DNA of 64,000 nucleotides from Canna indica (taxonomy: Eukaryota > Streptophyta > Magnoliopsida > Zingiberales > Cannaceae). Position 1 is the first letter of the stretch. Each line of letters starts with the position of its first letter. The translations under genes and the position numbers were made by a program. The stretch covers positions 81,672,001 through 81,736,000 of the forward strand of contig CP136891.1 of assembly GCA_034359265.1 (NCBI GenBank), in the 5' to 3' direction. Positions 45,101 through 56,241 of the stretch are shown here, piece after piece. Under the pieces are notes generated by a model. That model was not told the DNA's origin. It ran no database searches and saw only the letters and a list, made by a program, of their open reading frames with translations.

Positions 45101-48000
45101 TTCACCTTTTTTATCACCATTTTCAAGATGAATTTTATTTTTTTATATTTTTCTAAACCGAATTCGGGTTATTCGGGTCGGGCCCCGATTAAAAAATCGG
45201 CTCGGGTCAGGTATAAATTTTTTGAAATTTTCGGGTTAATACCCGATCGGGTCGAGTCGGGTATTGACCCGATCCGCCCGATGCTCAACCCTAAATTCGA
45301 GGGTATTTTTCAACCATTTTAGTTTGTTTAGGGGTAAAAATCAACCAAAGAAGAGTCTAGGGGTATTTTTACCCTATTTTCAATAGTCCGAGGGCAAAAA
45401 ACACACTTAACCCTATTTTTATCTTTGCTTTAAAACATTTCCACCTTTGCTTGTCTTCTGGCCAAAAACATGATATAGAAATCCAATCCGGCCGTACTTG
45501 ATACCTAACCGCCTAGGTTTTTGAACAGAACTTCAATAGGCGAGAGTGTAAGCACCGCGAGGTGTGAAGCGATCTCGTACTAAGCTTTAATATTGGGTCT
45601 CAGATAAAAGGAGCCAGTTAATCTTATTGGCCTCTTAAAAAGGGACCTGGCATCTTAAAATTCTATAGCATACTCCTTAGAGAGGCAAGTACAGATATAA
45701 ATAAGCATTCATGCATCTGCCTGCATAAGCGCACATGGATGCATATTAGCATGGGCATAAGTTCACCAACCATACATGCTAGTACATGGAATTGTCCTCC
45801 AAAAAGGATCAAGAAAACAATGGTCATTGAAGATTTATAAACAAATGAATTACCTGGTAATTGCCAAATCAGGAGGGTTCATTGGTCGAATGGCTTCAGA
45901 AAAGTACATATTCAAGGGAGAAGGAAATGGAAGATTAGAATCCAGATCCCACACGAAATCAAACACCTTGCCTCTTCTTCTCTGTGGCTCATCAATGAAC
46001 CAATACATCAGTAATCAGAAAGGACTGTACTTGATTCTTTTAAAGTTTTTCAGAAATCTAATAGAACAATCTATTATCGAAATACTAAAGTATAGTAACA
46101 AAACATTTTGGTATTTACCTGTATGCAGATTACATGATAATCCCACAATATCATGCCATCATTTCTTTTACTAGCTTTCTGATGCCAAAGAGGAACCTTG
46201 AGATGACATATCAAAGTTCACTTGAGAACTTCTAATATCTCCATTTTCAGTAAAAGGAAAGAAATTAAGTTGGAAATATCTAAATTGCATATTTGACCTT
46301 TCATAATAGCATATGAAAAGTAAAAAAAAAATCATTGACTATAATCACAAAGTACTGGTCATTGGTCAATATGAGAGGTCAACAGAAATATACATGAAAG
46401 ATAAATTGAATAATTGTAATACTTTTTTACTTTAGTCATCTTCACTAATCCCATCCTAGTTCGTTTCATACCACTTAACCCAACCAAAGTGATTATGTCA
46501 ACATCACATGGACTGATGGACACACTATGATACATAGCTGGCATTCATTTGGGACCTGCTATGCTTTATATTTGCATTATGCTGATGTGACACACTTGAC
46601 ATCAATGTGGTATAGTCATGATACCGCCGAGGCTATGCTAGAAACTTGAGTGACAATGTAGATGCATTATGGTATACTGAAGAAGCAGACATGAGGATGA
46701 GATACAACAACAAAAGAAAACTGATTCTGCAAGTGTTGATACTAAGATTAGAACGTTTAGCATTTTAACCACTGACATGATGATTAAGAACATAGTTATA
46801 ATCTAAAATGATTGACTAATGTAAGATGATCATATCATGCAAGGCATTTGAACATTTCATTGGCTTGGTAAAATACGAAAATGAACAATAAAACTTTTTT
46901 TGCTAAAGGAAAAAAAGCAAAAAATATAGAACTTTACCATTTTCTCCTCATTGGATATGAAGACAACAAACAGATCGGTACCCATTTGATCGGCAACCCC
47001 TACCTTACACAAATTCTTACAAAGCATATACACATTCTCCTCACTGTAAAAACACAATAAACTAAGATGTTTTGACCAGATAACGTTTACCCAAGAAGTT
47101 ATATAAACAAGCATATTATCAATTAAGAAGGAAACACTTGAAAGGATACAATCATGCATAATACCATGTTAGGATTTAAAATTATCAAAAGCTGAGAATA
47201 TATATATAGCTATTCTGTGGGAATTAGTTCAGTCATTTAATTCCAAAGATTTAATTCACAGGTCAAACCATGCCTTAATATGAATGTTACATCAAGATTT
47301 TTCCAGTTTGCCTAGATCAAAATATTGTTTTGATTTAAGAAAAGATTCACCAACAACTGAACAAATTATGCATGGCGCAGTCCTAGATTTTCAATCGGCT
47401 AAAATCCTGGAGGGCTGTTCCTTCACTTTTGAAGTGCCTAAATAAGAATAAAATTTTCCTTAAATAGAAATTTGATCTTTAGAGCAACTTTATGATGTGC
47501 CCTTCTCTTCCCAGACAAGCCTACACAAGAAAATGCCTAAATAAGAATCACATTTTCCTTAAATAAAAAATTGATCTTTGAAGTATAACTTCACTATGTG
47601 GCCTTCTCTTGCCAGACATGCCTACGCAAGAAAATGGAACACAATTAGGGCAATGGACACAGCCAAATTGACAAGGTTAGACAATCTGTTGAGTAGTTCC
47701 GAGTTGTTGCTCAGAAGAAATATATCCAGTGGATAAGCAAGCTGGGCATGCCATTCATATGGGAAATAATAAAGTTGAGCAGGAAGAAATATTGAAGAAA
47801 ACGAAGAAAGATCGTGTGTGTATGTGAGAGAGGACGGGAGGGTACCAGTAACAAGGGGTGTGGGTAAAGGAAGAGATGTCGAGAGGAAAAGCGCCGGCCA
47901 GACCGGACGGAGATGGAAGAGGCGCGTGCAAGGAGACGGAAGTGGTCTGCGATCTGCCTGTGCTGCCTTGGATTTCCGGCACTTCACTGTCATCCGCCAT
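42131..48000 (-). CDS. NTAQ1: Protein N-terminal glutamine amidohydrolase, six exons (249 aa)
   Basis: Exons on the minus strand: 47846-48000, 46938-47043, 46119-46196, 45854-45981, 43647-43771 and 42131-42288. All introns are GT-AG and the phases join without a break (750 nt). The enzyme converts an N-terminal Gln of proteins to Glu, feeding the Arg/N-degron degradation route in cytosol and nucleus. Signatures: [17 protein letters not shown] with catalytic Cys52, [18 protein letters not shown] with His108, VWDLD with Asp125 (the Cys-His-Asp triad), LPFPSPL, and [10 protein letters not shown]. Length and order agree with plant NTAQ1. The start at 48000 is chosen because it opens the exon; an in-frame upstream start would add about 15 residues. 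Introns 4 and 5 are swollen by MITEs. The gene is divergent from the one at 48255. Confidence 0.93.
42396..42720. mobile_element. hAT-type MITE in NTAQ1 intron 5, 325 bp
   Basis: Perfect 14-bp ends TAGAGGTGGCAATG and CATTGCCACCTCTA with exact 8-bp target copies CAAACAAC at 42388-42395 and 42721-42728. The left half is GC-rich (GGGCCGGGCACAG). The right half has a TA tract and then a tRNA-like module. Confidence 0.95.
42644..42700 (+). other. tRNA-like pol III promoter module inside the MITE
   Basis: TGGTGTGGTTGTTAGTTCACC resembles an A box, and ACAGTTCGATTCTC about 20 bases on resembles a B box. The spacing is short compared with a tRNA and no cloverleaf is complete, so it is a relic or SINE-like head, not a tRNA gene. 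Confidence 0.5.
43001..43318 (+). other. Unidentified 105-codon open stretch in NTAQ1 intron 5
   Basis: A plus-strand frame stays open from the stop at 42998-43000 to TAG at 43316-43318, with no early ATG. The translation has a balanced, protein-like composition (for example [56 protein letters not shown]), unlike the AT-rich surroundings. I cannot assign a family. It may be an exon-like relic of an inserted element or gene. Splice sites are not evident. Confidence 0.4.
44091..44487. mobile_element. Inverted-repeat element, copy 1, in NTAQ1 intron 4
   Basis: It starts GGGGTTGAGGGTGATTTTTG and returns as the complement around 44470. The arms are full of TTTTACCC/GGGTAAAA and ACTATTGAAAA words and meet near 44290. 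The second copy follows directly. Confidence 0.75.
44838..45293. mobile_element. hAT-type MITE nested in NTAQ1 intron 4, 456 bp
   Basis: The ends TAGGGTTGAGCAAAACCCGA and, in inverse, TAGGGTTGAGCATCGGGCGG bound ACCCGA/TCGGGT-rich DNA. The flanking 8-mers GGTTCGAA and AATTCGAG share the core TTCGA, a decayed target duplication. It interrupts the arm of the older inverted repeat and is therefore the younger element. Confidence 0.82.
45011..45085 (+). other. tRNA-like pol III promoter module inside the MITE
   Basis: TGGCTTTGTGGTTAAAAGGG (A-box-like, 45017 on) and GAGTTCAAGTCCT (B-box-like, 45061 on) stand at SINE-like spacing after a TA tract, as in the MITE at 42396. It is not a functional tRNA gene. 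Confidence 0.5.
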
Positions 48001-48254
48001 GATCGCGCGGCCAAGCTTGGTCATTGGCAATAAACAATTAGCCAATTAAGCATCTTTCTCAGGCTTTTGATTGACTTGAATGTGATTTGATATTAGGCGG
48101 GCCTAATCGAGCCCATAGAAGATGAAGAAACTAGGGTAGGCCCAAAATTCCGACTTGGCCTAGCGTAAAAGAGGCGGCCGCCGCGCTACGCGAGAACCTA
48201 AAAGAGAAGAGGCGAAGGCCGCCGCGAGCGTGTCGGGGATTGCTGCGAGCGGAG
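48001..48254. promoter_or_regulatory. Shared divergent promoter region
   Basis: Only 254 bases separate the ATG of NTAQ1 (minus) and the ATG of the small basic protein gene (plus). The part next to the latter is GC-rich (GCGGCCGCCGCG, 48174-48185). No obvious TATA box serves either side. Shared regulation is inferred from spacing. Confidence 0.6.
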
Positions 48255-50008
48255 ATGACGCAGAAGGGGAATTTGTACAAGGGCCTGCAGAAGAAGAAAA
48301 CCATTCCTCCCAACCGCCATGGAAAAGCTCCTCAAATCCGCAAAGGTTCTCCTTTCTCTCTATTCTTCCTCTTCTTCTTCATGGTTTCCCCTCTCCTCGC
48401 TCATCCCTCACTTGCCCTCGATATGATTCAGGAAAGAGGGCCCTGAAGCCGTCTAAGATGACCAAGGAACTAGAAGCCGACAAAGTAACTTCCCATTCCT
48501 TACCTCCATTCGCTACCTCTTGCTTTGTTTTTTTCAGTATTATGAGGTTTCCATGTTGCAGTAGTAATATTACTACTAGTGGATTGAGATTTCCTTTTTA
48601 CATGCTTTAGAGTAACAGATTCTTGCTTTGCTTTGCTTTGGCATTGCAGCAAATTTATTATTCCATCTACCTTTTCCTTGATTCATTCATGTTTTCACCA
48701 TTCAGTTTGTGTATGTAGAGGATTTTATTTTTCATAACAAAATAAGGATTTTTAGTATAAAAGATTCCTTGGAGTTCATCATTTTCTATTTGGCAATACA
48801 AGAAGCAGATGTACAACAAGTAGATTCAAGATCTATCATGTTTTCTGGTAGTGCACACTGTTTTATGTTGTCTAAATTGCTTTAGATTCAGTTAGTGAAC
48901 CTACAAATGCCAAAGAACATCCTAGATTTGCTATCTGGGCACCTTGGGCCAATTTGGATGGAGGAATTTGGAGGGGAAGAGGGGGGAGGGAGGAAAAAAC
49001 TAAACTTGATTGTGTTATTTTAAATGGAAAAAGTAGTCAAACAAATAAGAATTTGAAAGTAGAGATGAATTAATCTCCTTTTGCCTCCTAAAAAGTATTT
49101 TTCATATAAAAAACTGAGTTTGTTTTTTTGTTTTTCTCCCTCCATTCCCTTCTCCTTGAAATTCCTCAGGCCAAATTGGCCAAAGGAATGGATGCAGGAA
49201 TTCAACCATTTACTAATTAAAAAAGTTATGCATTCTTATTGTGTAAGTGTAGGAGTTAGGAACTAGGAGTGAAATCCAAGTTAATTCTGATAATTCAGAT
49301 TTGTCAATTTTGGTTGGATTTTAGAATGATGCGATTGCAATATACAAATTGGGAAGTGTTTGGTGAAAATTATTACATAGGATGAAGGGAAACATCATCA
49401 TTTGACAATCAAAGATCAAAGAGCAAAGTATATGAGTTTTCATTGTTCAACCTTGTAAGTTGCAATTGTTCTCAGAATTATTACTTTATAAGAGTTCCTA
49501 GGTAGATTTTGGGTACAAGGGGCTGAGTTGAAATATAAGGGCCATAAAGTCGAATTCATATTACTTTCAGTGAGAGCAAGGGATCTCAGCACATCTATGT
49601 GCAATTCATTCTAGAAAAAACATAGTGCATTTTGTTATACTTTAGAAATCCTTCTTGGAAGCGTCTTCTTTGCAAATCCCATGACATGTATACTCACTCG
49701 GTCTACTCGCTGTTCCATCTTTAGAACATCTATGACAGCATCTAATACTTAAAAGGATCTTTGAATAAAGGTAGTTTTGTTTCATAATTCAATCGATGTT
49801 TCATTGGATAAGTTACTTATTGTGATACCTTACCTATTCCTAATGGAGAAACAACTTTTGCATCCAGGAAGTCAGCAAGTTCATAAACCACTGCAATGAG
49901 ATCAAGGCTGCATCTCTTGCTAGCAAGGAGGGTGGTCAGTTGAATATTCTGAAGATGGAAACAAAAACAAATACCGCGAGTTCTTCAAAGATGCAGGAGA
50001 AAAACTAA
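48255..50008 (+). CDS. Small basic protein, three exons (94 aa), DUF2462/UPF0390-like
   Basis: Exons: 48255-48345, 48432-48484 and 49868-50008, joined in frame (phases 1 and 0, GT-AG). The product is short, Lys-rich at the N terminus (MTQKGNLYKGLQKKKTIPPN, then HGKAPQIRKGKRALKPSKMT) and then helical (EVSKFINHCNEIKAASLASK). The pattern of a basic N terminus with a KPSK-like stretch and a short C-terminal helix resembles the small conserved nucleolar family DUF2462/UPF0390. That assignment is from memory and tentative. Clean splicing, the strong start and the divergent arrangement with NTAQ1 support a real gene. Intron 2 holds a MITE at 48945-49184. Confidence 0.72.
48945..49184. mobile_element. 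Inverted-repeat MITE in intron 2
   Basis: GGGCCAATTTGGATGGAGGA on the left pairs with CCTCAGGCCAAATTGGCC on the right; poly-purine GGGGAAGAGGGGGG faces a pyrimidine-rich inverse. The target duplication is unclear. Confidence 0.65.
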
Positions 50009-50365
50009 AAATGCAGAAAAAATTTCGGGATCAAGGGATATGGCCACCAAAGTGATTGCTGCTGAAAGGTTACCTACAACATCCATCAAACCAGTTTGGT
50101 GTTGATGCTCTTTTGTGATGATGCAAGAATCAGTTTACCTAAGTACTTGCCAGAGATTGCTAGTTGCTTCTATTAGTGAGAACTGTGTAAATCTCCTTTG
50201 TTATTATATATTTTGTTTGAGGGTAATTACAAATTTCTGATGACCTGATGATGGAATATGTATTAAGCAAGTTTTGCAGTTTCTTTTTTCATCCATATTT
50301 TTTGTTTAATTTTTCAGTTTTTCATAACATAAAAAAGTAATTTTTTAAATCTGGTTAAATTTATT

Positions 50366-51340
50366 AGCGTTAACTACAAAATATATTTTGACTTTTGATG
50401 CATTTTTTTAATCTATCCTCATTTTTCGAGTTGTTATAAATCTATTTCACCGTCTATTCAACGTTAACTTTGTTGTTGAATGCTAATGTGGTGCTGCTGA
50501 TGTGGTTAATAATCCTAGTCAGCATTCAGATGCGAATTTTTTTTTTAACTTATTTTTTTTCGATCCCACCAAATCAGTCAGTAACCATTTAAGGGTTAAT
50601 TACAGAATATATCTCGATTTTTGACGTGTTTTCTTAATCTATCCTCATTTTTTAATTTTTTCAATTCAATCCATCACTTTTCAATTTGTTACAAATTTAT
50701 CATATCGTCTACCCAGCGTCAATTTTGCAATTTTCAACATAGAGAAGAAATCTCTCTCTTTCGTCGAAAATTCTCTTGTCAAAACAAAGCCTACAATGGG
50801 AAATAATATTTAACAATATCATCACTACTGAAAAATTTTACAGTATCATATGAAATTCTACATTTAACAGTTTCATCAATGATGAGAAATTTTTAGGGTT
50901 TATACTAACCATACTAGACGGAAGGGGGGAGGCGAGCGAGCAGGTGAAAATAATAAAGACGTGCCAGAGTCGACGTGGATAAAGACAGGGAGCACGAAGA
51001 GATGCATGCGACATCGAGGATTGAGAGAAAGGTGGGTGGCGAGCAGGCGACAAGGTCAGGGAAGAGGCGAGCAAATAATTTTAAAGGTGATTTTTTTTAA
51101 TTAACTTGTCGTGATTTGCTGATTGAGTTTGGTGGGGCCAAAAAAAAAGTTAAAATTCGCGTCTGAATGCTGATTGAGATTATTAACCACGTCAGCATTC
51201 AGACAGATAGTTGATGCTAGGTGGACGGTGGGATAAATTGTAACAAATCAAAAAGTGATGTACTAAATTGAAAAAATTGGAAAGTGGGGATAGATTAGTG
51301 AAATATGTCAAAAGTCGGGATATATTTTATAATTAACCCT
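50366..51340. mobile_element. Composite inverted-repeat element (two left arms, one right arm)
   Basis: The right arm (51090-51340, ending GGGATATATTTTATAATTAA) pairs with a left arm at 50366-50585 and again with a second left arm at 50591-50730 (AGGGTTAATTACAGAATATA). The core 50740-51080 is GC-richer and unrelated. It appears to be a nested or rearranged MITE. Confidence 0.65.
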
Positions 51341-51385
51341 ATTTATTAGTTTTGTGATTAATCTATTAATCTATCTACTTTTCTT

Positions 51386-51390
<5 letters not shown>

Positions 51391-51420
<30 letters not shown>
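51391..51420. repeat. (TA)15 microsatellite
   Basis: Pure TA run. Confidence 0.95.
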
Positions 51421-51423
<3 letters not shown>

Positions 51424-52601
51424 TATAGTGGAGGGTTGTGGACAACACTGTGAAAAGCTCAGCTCTCCATGTTAAGTGATAACCTTTTTTTTCTCATTTA
51501 TCTATTCTATATAAAGAGAACAACTCACATTTTTACAGCATCTCTTTTTTCTCAACTCCAAACATACATTCTTCATTTAAAAAAAAATCAGCTTACAATT
51601 TGTTCATGTGGGCACTTAAGGATAAACTACCAACATCTTGTTAATTGCCATTTGAATAATGAATAAGTATACAGTTAAAATATATTCTAGTACTTGATGG
51701 AGATTAATTCACATAGTTAAAATCTGTACTGCTACTAATATGGTAAAAAAAATAAAAAAATAAAAAAATAAAAAAATATTAAACTTTTAAAATTTTAAAA
51801 TTTTATAACAAATATTTATTATAAACAACATTTAGAGATGACTACATATATGATCATTTTATTATAGTTGTAAAATTGCTAATTTTCTAAAAAAATATTA
51901 TTTAATTAGTTGAACCACTCTCCATGCTAGTTGGCATTTGGTGAATTTATCTTTTTTTATTTGTTATTAAATATTTGTCATGTCATTGACAAGTATAAAC
52001 ATATTATTTTTATATTTTTATAGCAATTATTTTTTTGAGTTTAAGTTTAATAACTAATCAAAAGTAACCGCACACAATTGTATTATACAACTTTGTTTTT
52101 CCATTATACTTATACACTGTTTAATTATCTACCATAAAAAAGGAAAAAAAAAATGATGTCAGACTCCATAAAAATTCTATGAAATCCCACGTATAAGTGA
52201 ACCTAATATTTTTAATATTAAATCTATGATTATTAATATTGAACCTAAAGTAAAAATGCTAGATTCACTTATATATTTACAATATGATTCACTCTTATTT
52301 TAAATTCAGTATAAATTATATTAGGTTTAATTTTAATATATCTATATTTATTTTTACTAAGGATTTCATAAAAATTATTATGGAGTTAATACTCCAGATA
52401 AATTATTATGGAACTAGAATTCATAAAAATTACTATAAAGCCCGGCTCTGGAGAAGTTGCACTCGTCAAAAAGTCCATTGGGAACATATGAACGAAAGTC
52501 AATTTAGTCCCCCAAATTCTTTCCCTAGAAGTTCAATTAAAAATCGCCAAGTGCATACAATTCAGCGTTCGACGACCAATTCTTTTCTCGTCCTAAACTT
52601 C
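51421..52601. other. AT-rich intergenic DNA upstream of the vicilin gene
   Basis: No gene is seen. The region 52150-52450 has repeated ATTATTATGGA/CATAAAAATT words with partial inverted structure, possibly a MITE relic. Confidence 0.4.
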
Positions 52602-52695
52602 CATGCATGCATGCGCGCGCGAAGCCACGTGTAGCCACACGATTTCGCTTCGCTCTTCCCCACCACGTCTACTTAACTTGCCTCGTCTATAAATA
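52602..52695 (+). promoter_or_regulatory. Seed-type promoter: RY repeats, G-box, TATA
   Basis: CATGCATGCATG at 52602-52613 holds overlapping RY motifs (targets of ABI3/FUS3/LEC2-type B3 factors). CACGTG at 52626-52631 is a G-box/ABRE core (bZIP targets). TATAAATA lies at 52688-52695, 66 bases before the ATG. This trio is typical of seed storage protein promoters. Confidence 0.85.
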
Positions 52696-52760
52696 CTCAT
52701 TCCCTTTATCCTCCCTTCCACAACACATTACTGTCAGTACCAACAATCAAACGAATCAAA

Positions 52761-55428
52761 ATGGTCAAACTTCTCCTCCCTCTTCTTCTTCTTCTTCTTC
52801 TCGTCCTCCTTTCATCATGGACTCTCTTCGCTTCCGCATCCCATCACGAAAAAAAGCGCCATTGCCACAGCGAGTGCAAAGCTCATATTCCAGAGGGCCG
52901 CCAGTTGAAAGAGTGCATTCGCCGGTGCCTCGATCATTCTAACGAGCGAGAAGCCGCCGAAAGAGAGCAGCGACGCCGCCAAGGTGGAGGCCGGAGAAGA
53001 GAGCACAATCCTTACTACTTCGGCCGCCGACACTACGAGCAGTGGGCCAAAACGGAGCACGGTCGGCTCGAGGTGCTCCCGAGCTTTGCTAAGAGATCGG
53101 AGCTACTGCTCGGCGTCGCCAACCACCGCTTGGCGTTGTTGGAGGCGGCGCCGGAGACTTTTGTCATGCCCAGCCATTGGGACGCTGAACAAGTCATCTA
53201 TGTAATGGAAGGTAATTAATTATATTTACAGTCTTATTAACTTAGTTATAATTAATATTCTGAAATATATAATTTATGGTCATTGTGGTATATGTATGTA
53301 TGTATAGGGCATGGGATAATAACAATGCTGCATGGAGAGAACCGAGAGTCACACAACATTAGGAGAGGAGATCTTATGAGGATTCCTGCAGGGGCTATAG
53401 TTTATGCGATCAACAGAGCTAGAAATGAAAAGCTTCGCATTGCCATGCTCCTTCGTCCCATCTCCACACCCGGACAAATTGAGGTATATATTGCAAGAAA
53501 AATATTATTTACTGACGAGCTATTTTCGTTACTATAGTCTCAAAAACCGTTAATGCATCTTATACTAAAGGCATTATGCGCACCCGCCGGTAGAAATAGT
53601 TATGCATATATTTTAACGGACAATTAGTATAGAGGTCCTTGTACTAATAATTATTGATCTAGTTAGAAGAATTTTTTTTTCCCTAATTCGGATCCTATAC
53701 TAATAATTATTGATCTTGTTAGAAAAAATATATATTAATATATATATAATTCATTAATGGTCATGTCATTAAATCTAAATCTGATATTGGGTAGGTGGGT
53801 GAAAAGTACTTCATATAAACCACTCAAGCAAAAATTATATCATGTGATATATATATATATATATTATTTACTTAAACTACATTTTGTTTAATTCGGACTA
53901 ACCTAACTGAAAATCAATTGGATAAATCAATTTGGTTATTTCGGTTTCGGTTCAATCGGTTAATCGATTTTTTTGATTAATTATTTGATGAATTTTGCTC
54001 GCCTCTATCGAGCTATCAGACCGATCTGAAATTTGTCAGGCTTATTAGTAATGACTCATTCGTTAGTATAGAATATATGCAACTTCGTTATCAATTTTAC
54101 TAACGGTTTATAAAATTCGATAATATAGAAGATGCTTCATTAATGACCCATAAAATAATCCGTGAGCAATTTTACTAAGGGATACATAATTTGTTAGCGT
54201 TGATTTGCTCTGTACCAACGACAAAGTTTGTCGGTTAATATAAGGTATGACTTTCAGCAATGATTATTATTTTCGTTTATAGATCGTTAGTAGTTAATTA
54301 AAATTCGAAATGTCATGATATATAATTGATAAAAATGATCCTGTAATGGGTTCTCATTAATGTCCATTGCCATTAATTAATTAATCTGCTGTCGTGATAT
54401 GATATATAGGAGTACTTCGGAGCAGCTGGTAGGCATCCACAGACCTTCTACACAAGTTTTAGCAACGAAGTGCTAGAAGCTGCCTTCAACGTCAGTACTC
54501 TTTTTCTCTTGTATGCATGCAGTTGATTGGTTCAATATTTCTAATGGGATCTCATTTTTCTCGCTTAATTATTAAGACTTCATGAACACACACATATGGT
54601 TTAATTTATACGTAGACGCCAAGACACAAATTGGAGAGACTGTTTGAGCATCAAAAGAGAGGTCAGATTATAAAGATCAACGAAGAGCAAGTTAGGGCAT
54701 TCAGCCAATCAGCCAGCCATGGTAGCGCCGGTTGGCCTTTTGCTCAATCCAACGAGCCATACAATCTACTCTCCGAGAAGCCGCCCTCGCACTCAAATCC
54801 ACACGGTGAACTCTACGAGGCCGGCGCCGACGACTGTGAACAGCTTCAAGATCTCAACATGGGCGTATCCTTTGCTAATATCAGTCAGGGGTCGATGATG
54901 GTACCGTACTACAACTCCTTCTCCACCGAAATAGTTCTGGTGATGCAAGGAAAAGGATACTGGGAGATGGCTTCCCCTCAACGCAAAGGAGAAGACGAGG
55001 TAAGGGACGATGAATCAGAAGGACAGCACCACGGGAGAGAGAAGGAAAGGGAGCCCGAAGCAGCACAGCAACCCACTCGATTCGAGACGATGAGATCGCA
55101 CGTCTCACGCGGCTCGGCGTTCGTGATTCCCGCAGGCATGCCGGCGGCCGTCGTCGCCGCCCCGAACGAGAACCTCCAGGTCCTCCGCTTCGTCGTTCGG
55201 GCCGGCAGGAACGCGCGGTACTACCTCGCCGGGAGGAACAACGTGCTGAGCAGAATGGACGATGTCGCGAAGCAGCTGGCTTTCGACGCCCCGTCGGCGG
55301 AGGAAGTCCACGAGGTCTTGGATGCGCAGCCGCATTCGGTGTTTGTGGCCGGACCGAAGCGTCGGGAGGATGGGGAAAGAAGAGGGAAGCCTTCGCTGGA
55401 ATCGCTGTTTAGCTTTTTAGGGTTTTAA
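52761..55428 (+). CDS. Vicilin-like 7S seed storage globulin, four exons (506 aa)
   Basis: Exons: 52761-53211, 53308-53483, 54410-54490 and 54616-55428, joined in frame (1521 nt, all GT-AG). A Leu-rich signal peptide (about 1-26) routes the protein to the secretory system and storage vacuole. Next comes a Cys pair pattern C35-x3-C39-x12-C52-x3-C56, as in vicilin-derived antimicrobial hairpin peptides, and an Arg/Glu-rich linker. The first cupin follows (FVMPSHWDAEQVIYVMEG-HGIITML, RIPAGAIVYAINR), then the second cupin in exon 4 (GADDCEQLQDLNMGVSFANI, EIVLVMQGKGYWEMA, SAFVIPAGMPAAVVAAPNEN, YYLAGRNNVLSRM). Vicilin genes usually have five introns; here the second cupin is one exon. Expression in maturing seed is inferred from the promoter. 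The role is nitrogen storage. Confidence 0.92.
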
Positions 55429-55582
55429 TCGAGATGAGAGGGCTTTGTGCCGATTAATGATGGTATTAAAATAATTGAGCTTCCTTATTTTGAGTAAGTG
55501 AAGAGTGAGGCTGAGAGCATGCTACTTTGTGTAGTGTTTTGTTAGAGATATTTTTAATGATCAAATTAAGAAAGTGCTTAGA

Positions 55583-55743
<161 letters not shown>

Positions 55744-55824
55744 GTGGTCAGATTGAAGCAAAAGTAAAATCGACAAAATTATATAATTTATTAATTTTGC
55801 CTCAAATTAAAATCAATTTAAAAT

Positions 55825-56241
55825 TAGGGATGTGTATTGGTACCAAATAGATTCGGAACCGGTAGGAACCTACCCGATCGGGTAGATTTCGGCTAGATCT
55901 AAATTAAATTCAGGTAGGTTCGAGATAAACTTAAGGAACTGATTAAAATTGATTTCGATTCCGGATCCAATCCATCGGAACCGAAATTGGTATCGAGAAC
56001 CTGTACCTTGCAACTTGGACTCTCGTGAAATGCTATGGTGGTGGGATCCTTGGATCTCACCCTTCCCTCAAAAAAAAAGTTACAATAGGGTACTCGAAAT
56101 TGATACTACATGTTCGGGCATGATCCGATTTTTAAGTCATAATATGATAGAGTCTGAATCCAAAACTTAAGAACTGATTCTATACAGAATATGATCTGAA
56201 TATCATAAAAAGTATAGGATACTCGAACCCGCTCATGCCTA
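55825..56241. mobile_element. hAT-type MITE, 417 bp
   Basis: The ends are TAGGGATGTGTATTGGTACC and, in inverse, TAGGCATGAGCGGGTTCGAG. The 8-bp target copies are TTTAAAAT (55817-55824) and TTCAAAAT (56242-56249). It is the same family as 34647-35105. Confidence 0.85.

Larger units (their letters stand above)
44488..45414. mobile_element. Inverted-repeat element, copy 2, split by a hAT insertion
   Basis: It has the same sequence type as 44091-44487 (AGGGTTAAGAGTGATTTTTA to ACACTTAACCCT). Its right arm is interrupted at 44838-45293 by another MITE. The two copies are head to tail. Confidence 0.75.
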
